A program made the position numbers and the translations under genes. Positions 24,930 to 33,469 of a stretch of 64,000 bases of DNA are shown here, piece after piece (position 1 is the first letter of the stretch; each line of letters begins with the position of its first letter). This DNA comes from Ramlibacter monticola. Lineage in GTDB: Bacteria > Pseudomonadota > Gammaproteobacteria > Burkholderiales > Burkholderiaceae_C. The stretch covers positions 186,001 through 250,000 of the forward strand of contig NZ_JAEQNE010000008.1 in NCBI RefSeq assembly GCF_016722785.1, read 5' to 3'. The notes under the pieces were generated by a model. That model saw only the letters and a program-made list of their open reading frames with translations. It did no database searches and was not told the origin of the DNA.

Positions 24930-25967
24930 ATGACCTTCCTGTGGCCGCACAACCTCTGGCTGATGCTGGCGCTCCCGCTGTTGCCCGCGGCCTACGTGTG
25001 GCTGCTCCGCCGTCGTGTCCGGCAGGCCGTGCGCTTCAGCAGCCTGGGAGTGATCCGCGCGGCCGCCGCCCACCGGAGCTGGCGCCGGCATGTGCCGCCC
25101 GCCTTCCTCCTGCTGGCCTGCGGCGGGCTGCTGTTCTCGGCGGCGCGTCCCGTCGCGCGGGTGCCGCTTCCCTGGGCCCGCTCCTCGATCCTGCTCGCGA
25201 TGGACGTGTCGCTCAGCATGCGCGTCACCGACGTCAAGCCGACCCGGCTGGCCGCCGCGCAGGAGGCCGCCAAGAGCTTCCTGCGCGACCTGCCCAAGGA
25301 CATCGAGGTCGGCCTGGTCACCTTCGCCGGCAGCAGCCAGGTGGCCCAGCGGGCGACGCTCGACCGGGAAGCGCTGGTCGCGGCCATCGACGGCTTCCAG
25401 ATGCAGATGGGCACCGCGATCGGCAACGCCATCGTGCAGTGCCTGGCGGAGCTGTTCCCGGACCAGGGCATCGACGTGGGCGAGATGACCTTCGGCAGCA
25501 AGCCGCGCGGTCGCAGCCTCGACGCCGGGGAAAAGCCCCCGCCGAAACAGATCACGCCCGTCGCCCCGGGCTCCTACCGCTCCGCCGCGATCATCCTGCT
25601 GAGCGACGGCCGCCGCACCACCGGGGTGGACACGCTGGAGGCGGCGAAGATGGCGGCCGACCGCGGGGTGGCGATCTACGTGGTGGGGCTGGGCAGCGTC
25701 GACGGCCCCGCCTCCACGCCCGAGGGCATCCCGATCTACCTGCAGCTCGACGAACCGACCCTGCGCGAGGTGGCTCGCATGACCGCGGGCGAGTACCACT
25801 ACGCCCCCACGGCGGAAACGCTGCGCGTCGTCTACGAGAACCTGGGCACGCGCATGGAGGTGCTGGCGCGCGAGACCGAACTCACGGCCTTGTTCGCCCT
25901 GGCCGCGGCACTGCTGATGCTGGCCGCGGGCGCGTTGTCGATGCTCTGGTTCCGCCGGCTCACGTGA
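24930..25967 (+). CDS. BatA-like membrane protein with von Willebrand A domain
   Basis: 345 aa. N-terminal membrane hairpin (about 8-26 and 57-75, the BatA pattern), then a VWA domain opening with ILLAMDVSLSMRV, whose DxSxS is the MIDAS metal site. LLSDGRRTTGVDTLEAA and YVVGLGSVDG follow, and a C-terminal membrane segment (about 318-340). BatA proteins normally sit with MoxR and BatB/BatD genes; here none is adjacent. The 220-base region upstream holds the divergent Bug promoter. Its last 8 bases overlap the end of the convergent aroG. Role unknown. Confidence 0.85.
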   Translation: MTFLWPHNLWLMLALPLLPAAYVWLLRRRVRQAVRFSSLGVIRAAAAHRSWRRHVPPAFLLLACGGLLFSAARPVARVPLPWARSSILLAMDVSLSMRVTDVKPTRLAAAQEAAKSFLRDLPKDIEVGLVTFAGSSQVAQRATLDREALVAAIDGFQMQMGTAIGNAIVQCLAELFPDQGIDVGEMTFGSKPRGRSLDAGEKPPPKQITPVAPGSYRSAAIILLSDGRRTTGVDTLEAAKMAADRGVAIYVVGLGSVDGPASTPEGIPIYLQLDEPTLREVARMTAGEYHYAPTAETLRVVYENLGTRMEVLARETELTALFALAAALLMLAAGALSMLWFRRLT

Positions 25968-27069
25968 GCCGCGCGCGCCGCTCGCGCACCGCGGCCGCGA
26001 GCTCGCGCAGGACCTCCTCGGTGCCTTCCCAACCGACGCAGCCGTCGGTGATCGACACCCCCGGCGCCAGCGCGACGCCCGGCTTCAGGTCCTGCCGCCC
26101 CTCGCGCAGGTGGCCCTCGATCATGACGCCCAGGATGCGCTGCTCGCCGCCGCGGATCTGCCGCGCCAGCTCGCGCGCGACCCACGGCTGGCGCCGCCAG
26201 TCCTTGCCGGAATTGGCATGCGAGCAGTCCACCATGACCCGCTCCGGTGCGCCCGCCTTGTGCAGGATCGCGCAGGCGGCGGCGATGTCGGCCGGCTCGT
26301 AGTTGGGCCCGCGCGAGCCGCCGCGCAGGATGATGTGGCAGTCCGCATTGCCCTCGGTTTCGAACACCGCCGCCACGCCCATCTTGGTCATGCCCATGAA
26401 GGCGTGCGGCGCGCTGCAGGCGATCAGCGCGTCGGCCGCCATCTGCACGCTGCCGTCGGTGCCGTTCTTGAAGCCCACCGTGCAGCTGAGGCCCGAGGCG
26501 AGCTGGCGATGGCTGGGGCTCTCGGTGGTGCGGGCGCCGATCGCGCCCCAGGAGATCAGGTCCGAGATGTACTGAGGGCTCAGGAGGTCCAGGAACTCGG
26601 TGCCCGCCGGCAGGCCGAGCTGCGCGATCTCGAGCAGCAGCTCGCGCGCCAGCCGCAGCCCTTCGTTGATGCGGAAGCTGCCGTCCAGGCGCGGGTCGTT
26701 GATGTAGCCCTTCCAGCCGACCGTGGTGCGCGGCTTCTCGAAGTACACGCGCATCACCAGCAGCAGGTCCTCGCGCAGTTCGCCGGCCAGGGCGTGCAGG
26801 CGCCGAGCGTATTCCATCGCCTGCGCGTGGTCGTGGATCGAGCACGGGCCCACCACGGCCAGCAGCCGCGGGTCGCGGCCGTGCACCACGTCCGCCACCT
26901 CGGCGCGGCTGCGCTCGAGGAAGGACTGCACCGCGTCCTCCGTCGGCAGCTCGTACTGCAGCAGCGCGGGCGAGATCAGCGGCCGCACGTCGCGGATCCG
27001 CACGTCGTCCAGCCGCGTCGACTGCGGCATCTCCTCGGCGCCTTCGGGCCGGGCTGCGGTTTCCTTCAT
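25960..27069 (-). CDS. aroG: 3-deoxy-7-phosphoheptulonate (DAHP) synthase
   Basis: First step of the shikimate pathway, joining PEP and erythrose 4-phosphate. Type I alpha enzyme, 369 aa, with VVGPCSIHD, MRVYFEKPRTTVGWKGYINDP, GARTTESPSHRQLASGLS and metal-ligand motif DCSHANSGKD. An ATG seven codons upstream encodes the AGGAGGG ribosome site itself, so the start is the ATG at 27069. Overlaps the convergent VWA gene by 8 bases. Divergent from the hydrolase gene at 27109 with 39 bases between. Which aromatic amino acid feeds back cannot be read here. Confidence 0.95.
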   Translation of the reverse strand: MKETAARPEGAEEMPQSTRLDDVRIRDVRPLISPALLQYELPTEDAVQSFLERSRAEVADVVHGRDPRLLAVVGPCSIHDHAQAMEYARRLHALAGELREDLLLVMRVYFEKPRTTVGWKGYINDPRLDGSFRINEGLRLARELLLEIAQLGLPAGTEFLDLLSPQYISDLISWGAIGARTTESPSHRQLASGLSCTVGFKNGTDGSVQMAADALIACSAPHAFMGMTKMGVAAVFETEGNADCHIILRGGSRGPNYEPADIAAACAILHKAGAPERVMVDCSHANSGKDWRRQPWVARELARQIRGGEQRILGVMIEGHLREGRQDLKPGVALAPGVSITDGCVGWEGTEEVLRELAAAVRERRARLT

Positions 27070-27108
27070 CGGGACCCTCCTGTGAGCCATCCACTATATT
27101 GCGAGGCC

Positions 27109-27921
27109 ATGGCAGCTTCCGTCGGAACCGCCTCCTTCGCCCAGATCGACTGGGCCGGCCAGCCGGTGCGCATCGAGTACCGCTGGGTCGGCAACGCCCC
27201 GCCGGGCGCGCCGGTGCTGGTGTTCCTGCACGAGGGCCTCGGCTCCGTCGGCATGTGGCGGGACTTCCCGGCGCGGCTGTGCGAGGCCGCGGGCGTGCGC
27301 GGCCTGCTCTACTCGCGGCCCGGCTACGGCCGCTCCACGCCGCGCGAGGCCGGCGAGCGCTGGACCCCGCGCTTCATGCACCGCCAGGCCGAGGAGGTGC
27401 TGCCCCCGCTACTACGCGCGCTGCAACTGGACCCGGCGCGCGATCCCCTCTGGCTGTTTGGCCACAGCGACGGCGCCTCCATCGCCCTGCTCCACGCCGC
27501 GGCCTTCCCGGAGGCGCTGCGCGGCGCCATCGTGCTGGCGCCGCACATCTTCGTCGAGGAGGTCTCGGTCGCGAGCATCCAGCAGGCGCGCAACGCCTAC
27601 CTGCAGACCGACCTGAAGCAGCGCCTGGGCCGCTACCACGAGGACGCCGATTCGGCCTTCTGGGGCTGGAACGACATCTGGCTGGACCCGGACTTCCGCG
27701 ACTGGAACATCGAGCGCGAGATCGCGGCCATCCGTTGCCCGCTGCTGGCGATCCAGGGCCTGGACGACGAGTACGGCACGCTGGAGCAGATCCGCGGCAT
27801 CGCGCGCGTGCTGCCGCACACGCGGCTGCTGGAGCTGCCGGACTGCGGCCATTCGCCGCACAAGGACCAGCCGCGGGCGGTGATCGAGGCCGCCGTGCGC
27901 TTCCTGAGCGAAGCGGGCTGA
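27109..27921 (+). CDS. Alpha/beta hydrolase
   Basis: 270-aa serine-hydrolase-fold protein. FLHEGLGSVGMWRDFP is the oxyanion-hole strand and the nucleophile elbow reads LFGHSDGAS (Ser in GHSDG). The acid is probably Asp in IQGLDDEYGT and the base is His in LPDCGHSPH. No signal peptide. Start ATG follows GCGAGGCC; the promoter must lie in the short gap with aroG. The MFS gene follows 34 bases on. Substrate not predictable. Confidence 0.88.
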   Translation: MAASVGTASFAQIDWAGQPVRIEYRWVGNAPPGAPVLVFLHEGLGSVGMWRDFPARLCEAAGVRGLLYSRPGYGRSTPREAGERWTPRFMHRQAEEVLPPLLRALQLDPARDPLWLFGHSDGASIALLHAAAFPEALRGAIVLAPHIFVEEVSVASIQQARNAYLQTDLKQRLGRYHEDADSAFWGWNDIWLDPDFRDWNIEREIAAIRCPLLAIQGLDDEYGTLEQIRGIARVLPHTRLLELPDCGHSPHKDQPRAVIEAAVRFLSEAG

Positions 27922-27955
27922 GGGCGCCGGAGGGAGGCCCGAGGTAGGATGCCGG

Positions 27956-29167
27956 GTGCCTTCCTCCGCAGTACCCACCCCCGCCCACGATTCCGCCGCC
28001 GTCACGCGCGCCGCGGTCAACCTGCTGGCCATCGCCTGCTTCTTCAGCGGCGCCGCCCTGCGCATCTGCGACGGCCTGCTGCCGCGGCTCGCCGGCGATT
28101 TCACCGTGACGCCCGGCACCGCCGGCCAGGTGATCCTGGCCTTCGCGATGGCCTACGGCTTTTCCCAGCTCGCCTACGGCACCCTCGGCGACCGCTACGG
28201 CAAGGCGCGCATCGTGTGCATCGCCCTGTTCGCCTCCGCCGCCGGCGCGCTGGCCTGCACGATGGCGCCCGACCTGGACGTGCTGGTGCGCCTGCGCATC
28301 CTGTGGGGCGCCGTGGCCGGCGGCGTGATCCCGATGTCGATGGCCTGGATCGGCGACAACGTGCCTTACGAGCAGCGCCAGGCCACCCTCGCCCGGCTGC
28401 TGCTCGGCACGCTCTCCGGCATGACGGCCGGCCAGCTCGCGGGCGGGCTGTTCGCCGATTCGGCCTGGGGCTGGCGCGGCGCCTTCGGCACCATGTGCTC
28501 CGGCTACCTCGTGGTGGGCACGCTGCTGCTGGCGCGCCTGCGCACCATCCCTTCGCACGCGGGCGCGCCCCCGGTGCGCCGCGCCTGGCTGCCGGCGATC
28601 CTCGAGGTGCTGCGCATGCCCTGGGCGCGCGTCGTGCTCGTGACGGTGATGGCCGAGGGGATCTTCCTGCTGGGGCCGCTGGCCTTCCTGCCCGCCTACC
28701 TGAACCAGCGCTTCGGGCTGGCGCTGTCGGTCGCCTCGGGCTTCGTGGCCCTGTATGCCATCGGCGGCGTGCTCTATGCGATGGCGGCGCGCCACATCGT
28801 GCGCCGCTTCGGCGAGCGCCGGATGGTGCTGTGGGGCGGCATCCTCATGGGCGCCGGCTTCCTCGCCTGGTTCCTGATCCCGCGGGGCTGGATCGCCGCG
28901 CCCATCGCGCTGGCGGTGGGCTTCGGCACCTACCTGTACCACAACACCCTGCAGACGCACGGAACGCAGATGGCGCCGACCATGCGCGGCATCGGCATGT
29001 CGTTGTTCGCCTTCAGCTTCTTCGTCGGCCAGGCGATCGGGGTCTCGCTGGCCGGCCAGTCCTTCGACCGGCTGGGCCCGGCGCCGCTGCTGCTGGTGCC
29101 GGCGCTGGTCCTGCCGCTCACGGGCTGGGCCTTCGCGCGCGCGCTCAAGCGCAGGTCGGAAGCCTGA
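27956..29167 (+). CDS. Major facilitator superfamily transporter
   Basis: Twelve-helix secondary transporter, 403 aa, GTG start. Motif A between helices 2 and 3 is LAYGTLGDRYGKARIV, a good match to GxLaDrxGrkx; the N-terminal half resembles drug/metabolite antiporters (DHA1/AraJ-like). An ATG at 27949 is out of frame. Export of small molecules is the likely direction; substrate unknown. Confidence 0.88.
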   Translation: MPSSAVPTPAHDSAAVTRAAVNLLAIACFFSGAALRICDGLLPRLAGDFTVTPGTAGQVILAFAMAYGFSQLAYGTLGDRYGKARIVCIALFASAAGALACTMAPDLDVLVRLRILWGAVAGGVIPMSMAWIGDNVPYEQRQATLARLLLGTLSGMTAGQLAGGLFADSAWGWRGAFGTMCSGYLVVGTLLLARLRTIPSHAGAPPVRRAWLPAILEVLRMPWARVVLVTVMAEGIFLLGPLAFLPAYLNQRFGLALSVASGFVALYAIGGVLYAMAARHIVRRFGERRMVLWGGILMGAGFLAWFLIPRGWIAAPIALAVGFGTYLYHNTLQTHGTQMAPTMRGIGMSLFAFSFFVGQAIGVSLAGQSFDRLGPAPLLLVPALVLPLTGWAFARALKRRSEA

Positions 29168-29204
29168 CGTACGCTAGCGGCTTCGCGACGCAGGAGGCGA
29201 CACC

Positions 29205-30200
29205 ATGCAGGCGGCGTTCTACACGAAGCAGGGCCCGGCGGCCGAAGTGCTGCAGCTCGGCGAACAGCCCACACCTGAGCCGGGGCCGGGCGAGGTCCGC
29301 GTGCGGCTGCGGACCTCCGGCGTCAATCCCTCGGACTACAAGGTGCGCAAGGGCGGCTTCGGCCGCGCCCTCGCGTATCCGCTGGTGATCCCGCACAGCG
29401 ATGGCGCGGGTGTGATCGACGCGGTGGGCGAAGGCGTGCCGGCCAGCCGCATCGGCGAGCGGGCCTGGATCTGGAACGGCCAGTGGCTGCGGCCTTTCGG
29501 CACCGCCGCGCAGGCCATCGTGCTGCCCTCGGCGCAGGCGGTGCCGCTGCCAGATTCCGTCGGCGATGCGGAAGCGGCCTGCTTCGGCATCCCGGCGCTG
29601 ACGGCGCTGCACGCCGTGCGACTCGCGCAGGTGCAGTCCGGCATGCACGTGCTGGTCTCCGGCGGCGCCGGCTCGGTCGGGCACTACGCGATCCAGTTCG
29701 CCCGCCTGCGCGGCGCGACGGTGCTCACCACCGTCAGCAGCGAGCAAAAGGCTGCCCACGCGCTGCGGGCCGGCGCCGCGCACGCGATCCTCTACCGCGA
29801 CGAGGACGTCGGCGCCCGCGTGCAGGCGCTCACCAGCGGGCGCGGCGTCGACGCCGTGATCGAGATGGATTTCACCGCCAACGCCCGCCTCTACCCGGCC
29901 TGCGTGCGCGCCGGCGGCACCATCGTCGTGTACGGCATGGGGCAGCAGGAGGCGAACCTGCCCACCTTCTGGTTCATGCGCAACCGCATCACCGTGAAGT
30001 TCGTCTACGTGTACGAGATGGAAGCAGCCGAACGCGAGGCCTGCCTGCGCGAGCTCGACGCGCTGCTGCGCGAAGGCGCGCTGCAGCACACCGTGGCCCT
30101 GCGCATGCCGCTGGCCGACATCGCCCGCGCCCACGACATGGTGGAACAGGGGCAGGTGATCGGCAACGTGGTCCTCGACATCCCGCAAGGAGACAAGTGA
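29205..30200 (+). CDS. Zinc-independent NADPH:quinone oxidoreductase (MDR family)
   Basis: 331 aa, GroES-like N-terminal domain (ends about 110) and Rossmann domain with VSGGAGSVGHYAIQFARLRGA. The catalytic zinc Cys of alcohol dehydrogenases are missing (GVNPSDYKVRKG), so it is a quinone/enone reductase type. Only one base separates its stop from the SDR start, and the SDR ribosome site AAGGAGA lies within its 3' end. The two are co-translated and probably act on related carbonyls. Confidence 0.88.
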   Translation: MQAAFYTKQGPAAEVLQLGEQPTPEPGPGEVRVRLRTSGVNPSDYKVRKGGFGRALAYPLVIPHSDGAGVIDAVGEGVPASRIGERAWIWNGQWLRPFGTAAQAIVLPSAQAVPLPDSVGDAEAACFGIPALTALHAVRLAQVQSGMHVLVSGGAGSVGHYAIQFARLRGATVLTTVSSEQKAAHALRAGAAHAILYRDEDVGARVQALTSGRGVDAVIEMDFTANARLYPACVRAGGTIVVYGMGQQEANLPTFWFMRNRITVKFVYVYEMEAAEREACLRELDALLREGALQHTVALRMPLADIARAHDMVEQGQVIGNVVLDIPQGDK

Positions 30201-30201
30201 C

Positions 30202-30987
30202 ATGGATCTGCAACTTCGTGGCCGCCACGTGCTGGTGACCGGCGGCAGCCGCGGCATCGGCCTGGCCTGCGCGCGCGACTTCCTGGCCGAGGGCTGCAGG
30301 GTGAGCCTCGTCGGCCGCAGCCCCGAGCACATGGAACGCGCGCTGTCCGCGCTGCGCGCCAGCGGCGAGGTGGCCGGCCATTGCGCCGACCTCACCGACC
30401 CGGCCGCGGCGCTGCAGGCGGTCGACGCGGCGGAAGCAGGCTTCGGCCCGATCGACGTCCTGGTGAATTCGGCCGGCGCCGCCAGGCGCACGCCCTACGA
30501 CGAACTGCAGCCGCAGGCCTGGCACGACGCCATGCAGGCCAAGTTCTTCACCACCATCCATGTGCTCGACCCGGTGGTGAAGCGCATGGGCGCGCGCGGG
30601 GCCGGCACGGTGGTCAACGTGGTCGGCATGGGCGGCAAGGTGGCCACCACCACGCACCTGGCCGGCGGCGCGGCCAACGCGGCGCTGATGCTCGCCACCG
30701 CCGGCCTCGCGGCGGCCTGGGGACCGCGCGGCGTGCGCATCAACGCGGTGAACCCGACGCTCACGCTGACGGAGCGCCTGGCCGAGGGCTTCGCGGTGGA
30801 TGCCCGCCTGCGCAACACCAGCCAGGAGGAGGTGCAGCGCCAGGCCGAGAAGAAGCTCCCGCTGGGCCGCATCGCGAAGCCGGAGGAGATCGCCGCGGCG
30901 GTGCTGTTCCTCGCCTCGCAGCGCGCTTCCTACATCTCGGGCGCGATCCTGTCGATGGACGGCGCCGCGAGCGCTATGGTCGTCTAG
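30202..30987 (+). CDS. SDR-family protein lacking the YxxxK catalytic motif
   Basis: 261 aa. Nucleotide site TGGSRGIG at 13-20 and VNSAGAAR near 88-95 are normal, and the C-terminal LFLASQRASYISGAILSMDGA is typical. The catalytic region, which should read YxASK, is THLAGGAANAALM: no Tyr and no Lys in the expected spacing; the upstream Ser is also Gly/Val (NVVGMGGK). It may be a non-catalytic or mechanistically different SDR. Partner of the quinone reductase. Stop overlaps the convergent receiver gene by 4 bases. Confidence 0.85.
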   Translation: MDLQLRGRHVLVTGGSRGIGLACARDFLAEGCRVSLVGRSPEHMERALSALRASGEVAGHCADLTDPAAALQAVDAAEAGFGPIDVLVNSAGAARRTPYDELQPQAWHDAMQAKFFTTIHVLDPVVKRMGARGAGTVVNVVGMGGKVATTTHLAGGAANAALMLATAGLAAAWGPRGVRINAVNPTLTLTERLAEGFAVDARLRNTSQEEVQRQAEKKLPLGRIAKPEEIAAAVLFLASQRASYISGAILSMDGAASAMVV

Positions 30988-31379
30988 TGCATCGCGATCG
31001 GCCGCTCCTGGATCAGGTGGTCCAGGGTGGCCACGAGGGCCTCGGGGTCGACGGGGGAGACCATGTAGGCATCCGCGCCCGACTCCATGCCCGCGGCCTG
31101 CTCTTCCTGCGTCACGTACACGGCGGAGACGTGCACGACCGGCAGCGACGCGGTGGCGGCCCGCGAGCGCATCAGGCGGCAGACCTCGAAGCCCAGCAGG
31201 TCGGGCAGGTGCACGTCGAGCACCACGGCCGACACGAACTCCACGAGTTCCAGGGCCTCGGCGCCGGCCGAGGCCTCCACGGTGTTGAATCCCGCGGCAC
31301 GCAGCGTACGCGAAGTCGCGTAGCGGCTGGAGGGGTTGTCATCCACCACGAGGACGCTGTGGAGGGATCGGTCGATCAT
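30984..31379 (-). CDS. Stand-alone receiver-domain protein
   Basis: 131-aa CheY-like protein without an output domain. Acidic pocket D13/D14, phospho-acceptor D55 (VVLDVHLPD) and S85 are present. The invariant Lys after strand 5 is Ser108 (YMVSPVDPEA), so phosphorylation signalling may be altered. Next to no kinase gene. The 210 bases upstream (31380-31590) show no promoter I can name. Confidence 0.85.
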   Translation of the reverse strand: MIDRSLHSVLVVDDNPSSRYATSRTLRAAGFNTVEASAGAEALELVEFVSAVVLDVHLPDLLGFEVCRLMRSRAATASLPVVHVSAVYVTQEEQAAGMESGADAYMVSPVDPEALVATLDHLIQERPIAMH

Positions 31380-31590
31380 CGGCTGCGGTGCAGTTCGGGG
31401 AGGGACAAGTGTAAGCGCGGTGCTTGCCCATGGACAGCCGCCTCGGCTTAGGTCAGTCCCGTAATCGCCGGTCCTCGCCCGGGATTCCAGCTCGGCCGCA
31501 CGCGGCCTGAATGGTGTTTGTCCTACTCCGGCCGGGATGGCCGCCTACCAGAATGAGCCCGTAGCCCACCCCCCGAAAGGACCTGTACCG

Positions 31591-31842
31591 ATGAAAGTCG
31601 ACATCTACCGGCGCGAGGAAGCCCAGCAGAAGTTCAGCTACCTCATCGTCCCGCAGGGACAGGACATCCCCCCGGAAGCGGACAACGTCGACTGGCACGT
31701 GCGCCAGCTCGCGGTGGACGTGGACGAGACGCAGGAACACCTGCACCCGTACGAGATCGACAATCCTCGCGCCCAGATCGCCGAAAAGGGTTACGCCATC
31801 ACCAGCGTCTACCACCAGGTCCCGGCCCAGAGCGCTCCCTGA
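31591..31842 (+). CDS. Small conserved hypothetical protein
   Basis: 83 aa, MKVDIYRREEAQQKFSYLIV onward; I choose this ATG because AAAGGA precedes it, though the frame opens 18 codons earlier. Acidic, soluble, no signal or membrane segment. It resembles a small family common in Burkholderiales (DUF6139, by memory of its start and length). Function unknown. Flanked by non-coding gaps, so it is likely a single-gene unit. Confidence 0.7.
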   Translation: MKVDIYRREEAQQKFSYLIVPQGQDIPPEADNVDWHVRQLAVDVDETQEHLHPYEIDNPRAQIAEKGYAITSVYHQVPAQSAP

Positions 31843-31892
31843 CGCGGCGCGCCGCCAGAATTCGCCCGACCGCTCCTACGCGCGTCGGAAGA

Positions 31893-31920
31893 GGTGCGAC
31901 GCGAATCGCCGCGTCGCACC
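31893..31920. promoter_or_regulatory. Perfect 11-bp hairpin
   Basis: GGTGCGACGCG/CGCGTCGCACC with a 6-base loop, about 50 bases after the small hypothetical gene and 68 before a 31-codon reading frame. No T run follows, so it could be a weak terminator, a leader structure or an operator. Confidence 0.45.
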
Positions 31921-31987
31921 GACGAGCGGGGCGTCGCCCCCGCCCGAAGATCGCTTCCTCAATCGAACGATCTCCAGGACGGAAAAG

Positions 31988-32083
31988 ATGCTCGCCATTT
32001 CGCTGCTCTCCTCCATCGCCCAGTCGCGCTTCGGCCATTGGCTGCGCGCGCTCGCGACGCTGCCGCGGCGCACGCGCTACTGA
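31988..32083 (+). CDS. Possible 31-residue small protein
   Basis: ATG to TGA encoding MLAISLLSSIAQSRFGHWLR then a basic tail ending RRTRY. Amphipathic/hydrophobic start and basic end resemble membrane-associated small proteins. A weak CAGGACGG precedes it. It stops 3 bases before the convergent end of the efflux gene. Too short to be sure. Confidence 0.4.
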   Translation: MLAISLLSSIAQSRFGHWLRALATLPRRTRY

Positions 32084-32086
32084 CGG

Positions 32087-33469
32087 TCAGGGGTTCCAGC
32101 CGCCGCCCAGCGAACGGTACAGCTGCACCTGGTTCTGCAGCCGTCCCAGCCGGACGCGCACCAGGTCCTGCTGCGCCGAGAAGAGCGACCTCTGCGCATC
32201 CAGCAGGTCCAGCGTGCTCGCCACGCCGTTCTGGTAGCGCAGCCCCGCGAGCCGGAAGCGCACGCTCTCCGCATCCACCACCGCGGCCTGCGCCCGCACC
32301 TGCTCGCTGTACGTGGCCCGGCCCGCCAGCGCATCGGCCACCTCGCGGAAGGCCTGCTGGATCGCGCGCTCGTACTGCGCCACGGCGATGTCGCGCGACA
32401 CCTCGGTGGCGGCCAGGTTCGCGCGGTTGCGGCCGGCGTCGAACACGGTCTGCGCCAGCGAGGGGATCACCGTGTAGCCCCAGGCGCTGCCCTTGAACAG
32501 GCCGCCGAGGTCGGCGCTCGCCGTCCCGACGCCCGCGGTCAGCGTGATGCGCGGGAAGAAGGCCGCGCGGGCCGCCCCGATGTCCGCGTTGGCGGACATC
32601 AGCAGGTGCTCGGCCTGCTGCACGTCGGGACGCCGCACCAGCACTTCCGAAGGGAGGCCGGCCGGCACGTCGGGCAGGTCGACGCTGGCGGTCGTGACCT
32701 GGACCTCGAAGCGCGGATCCATCGGCTCGCCGACCAGCAGGGCCAGCGTATTGAGGTCGATGGCCCGCTGGCGCTGGAACTGGGCCAGGCTCGCGCGCGC
32801 CGTCTCGTACAAGGATTGCGCGAGGCGGAAGTCGATCTCAGAGGAGACGCCCTGCTCGAAGCGCAGCTTCATCAGGTCCATGGACTGCGCGCGCGTCTGC
32901 AGCGTCTGCTCGGTGAGCGCCAGCAGTTCCTCGTCGGCGGCGAGGTTCAGCCAGGTCGCGGCCACGTTCGCCACCAGGCTCATCTGCGCGGCATTGCGCC
33001 CTTCCTCGGTGGCGAGGAACTGCTGCAGCGCGGATTCGCTCAGGCTGGCGATGCGGCCGAAGAAATCCAGCTCCCACGCACTGAACGCAAGGTTGGCCTG
33101 GTACAGGGTCGTCTGCTGCGGTGCGTTGTTGATGAAGCTGGGCTGGCGCGCGGCGCTGGCGTTGAACGCCACCGTGGGGTACTTGTCCGCGTTGCGGATG
33201 TCGTACTGCGCCCGCGCCTGCGCGATGTTCAGCACCGCGATGCGCAGGTCGCGGTTGTTACGCAGGGCGGAGGCGATCAGCGAGCGCAGGCGCGCGTCGG
33301 TGAAGTACTGCTCCCAGCGCAGGTCGATGGCCGGCGTGCCCTCCTGCGCCGACGGATAGGGAAACGCACCCGGCACGGGCGCCGCGGGGCGCTCGTACTG
33401 CGGCATCTGGGAGCAGCCGGCCAGCACGAGGGCCGCGGTGAGCGCGCTCAGTTTCTTCATCGGTTTCAT
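32087..33469 (-). CDS. RND efflux outer-membrane lipoprotein (NodT/OprM family)
   Basis: Trimeric outer-membrane channel of a tripartite pump. 460 aa, lipoprotein signal KKLSALTAALVLAGC with Cys after LAG. Two OEP repeats of long helices follow, with typical DLRIAVLNIAQARAQYDI and SEVLVRRPDVQQAEHLLMSANADIGAARAAFFP. Its ATG overlaps the RND gene stop (ATGA), so it is the third gene of the acrA-acrB-like operon. Confidence 0.94.
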   Translation of the reverse strand: MKPMKKLSALTAALVLAGCSQMPQYERPAAPVPGAFPYPSAQEGTPAIDLRWEQYFTDARLRSLIASALRNNRDLRIAVLNIAQARAQYDIRNADKYPTVAFNASAARQPSFINNAPQQTTLYQANLAFSAWELDFFGRIASLSESALQQFLATEEGRNAAQMSLVANVAATWLNLAADEELLALTEQTLQTRAQSMDLMKLRFEQGVSSEIDFRLAQSLYETARASLAQFQRQRAIDLNTLALLVGEPMDPRFEVQVTTASVDLPDVPAGLPSEVLVRRPDVQQAEHLLMSANADIGAARAAFFPRITLTAGVGTASADLGGLFKGSAWGYTVIPSLAQTVFDAGRNRANLAATEVSRDIAVAQYERAIQQAFREVADALAGRATYSEQVRAQAAVVDAESVRFRLAGLRYQNGVASTLDLLDAQRSLFSAQQDLVRVRLGRLQNQVQLYRSLGGGWNP

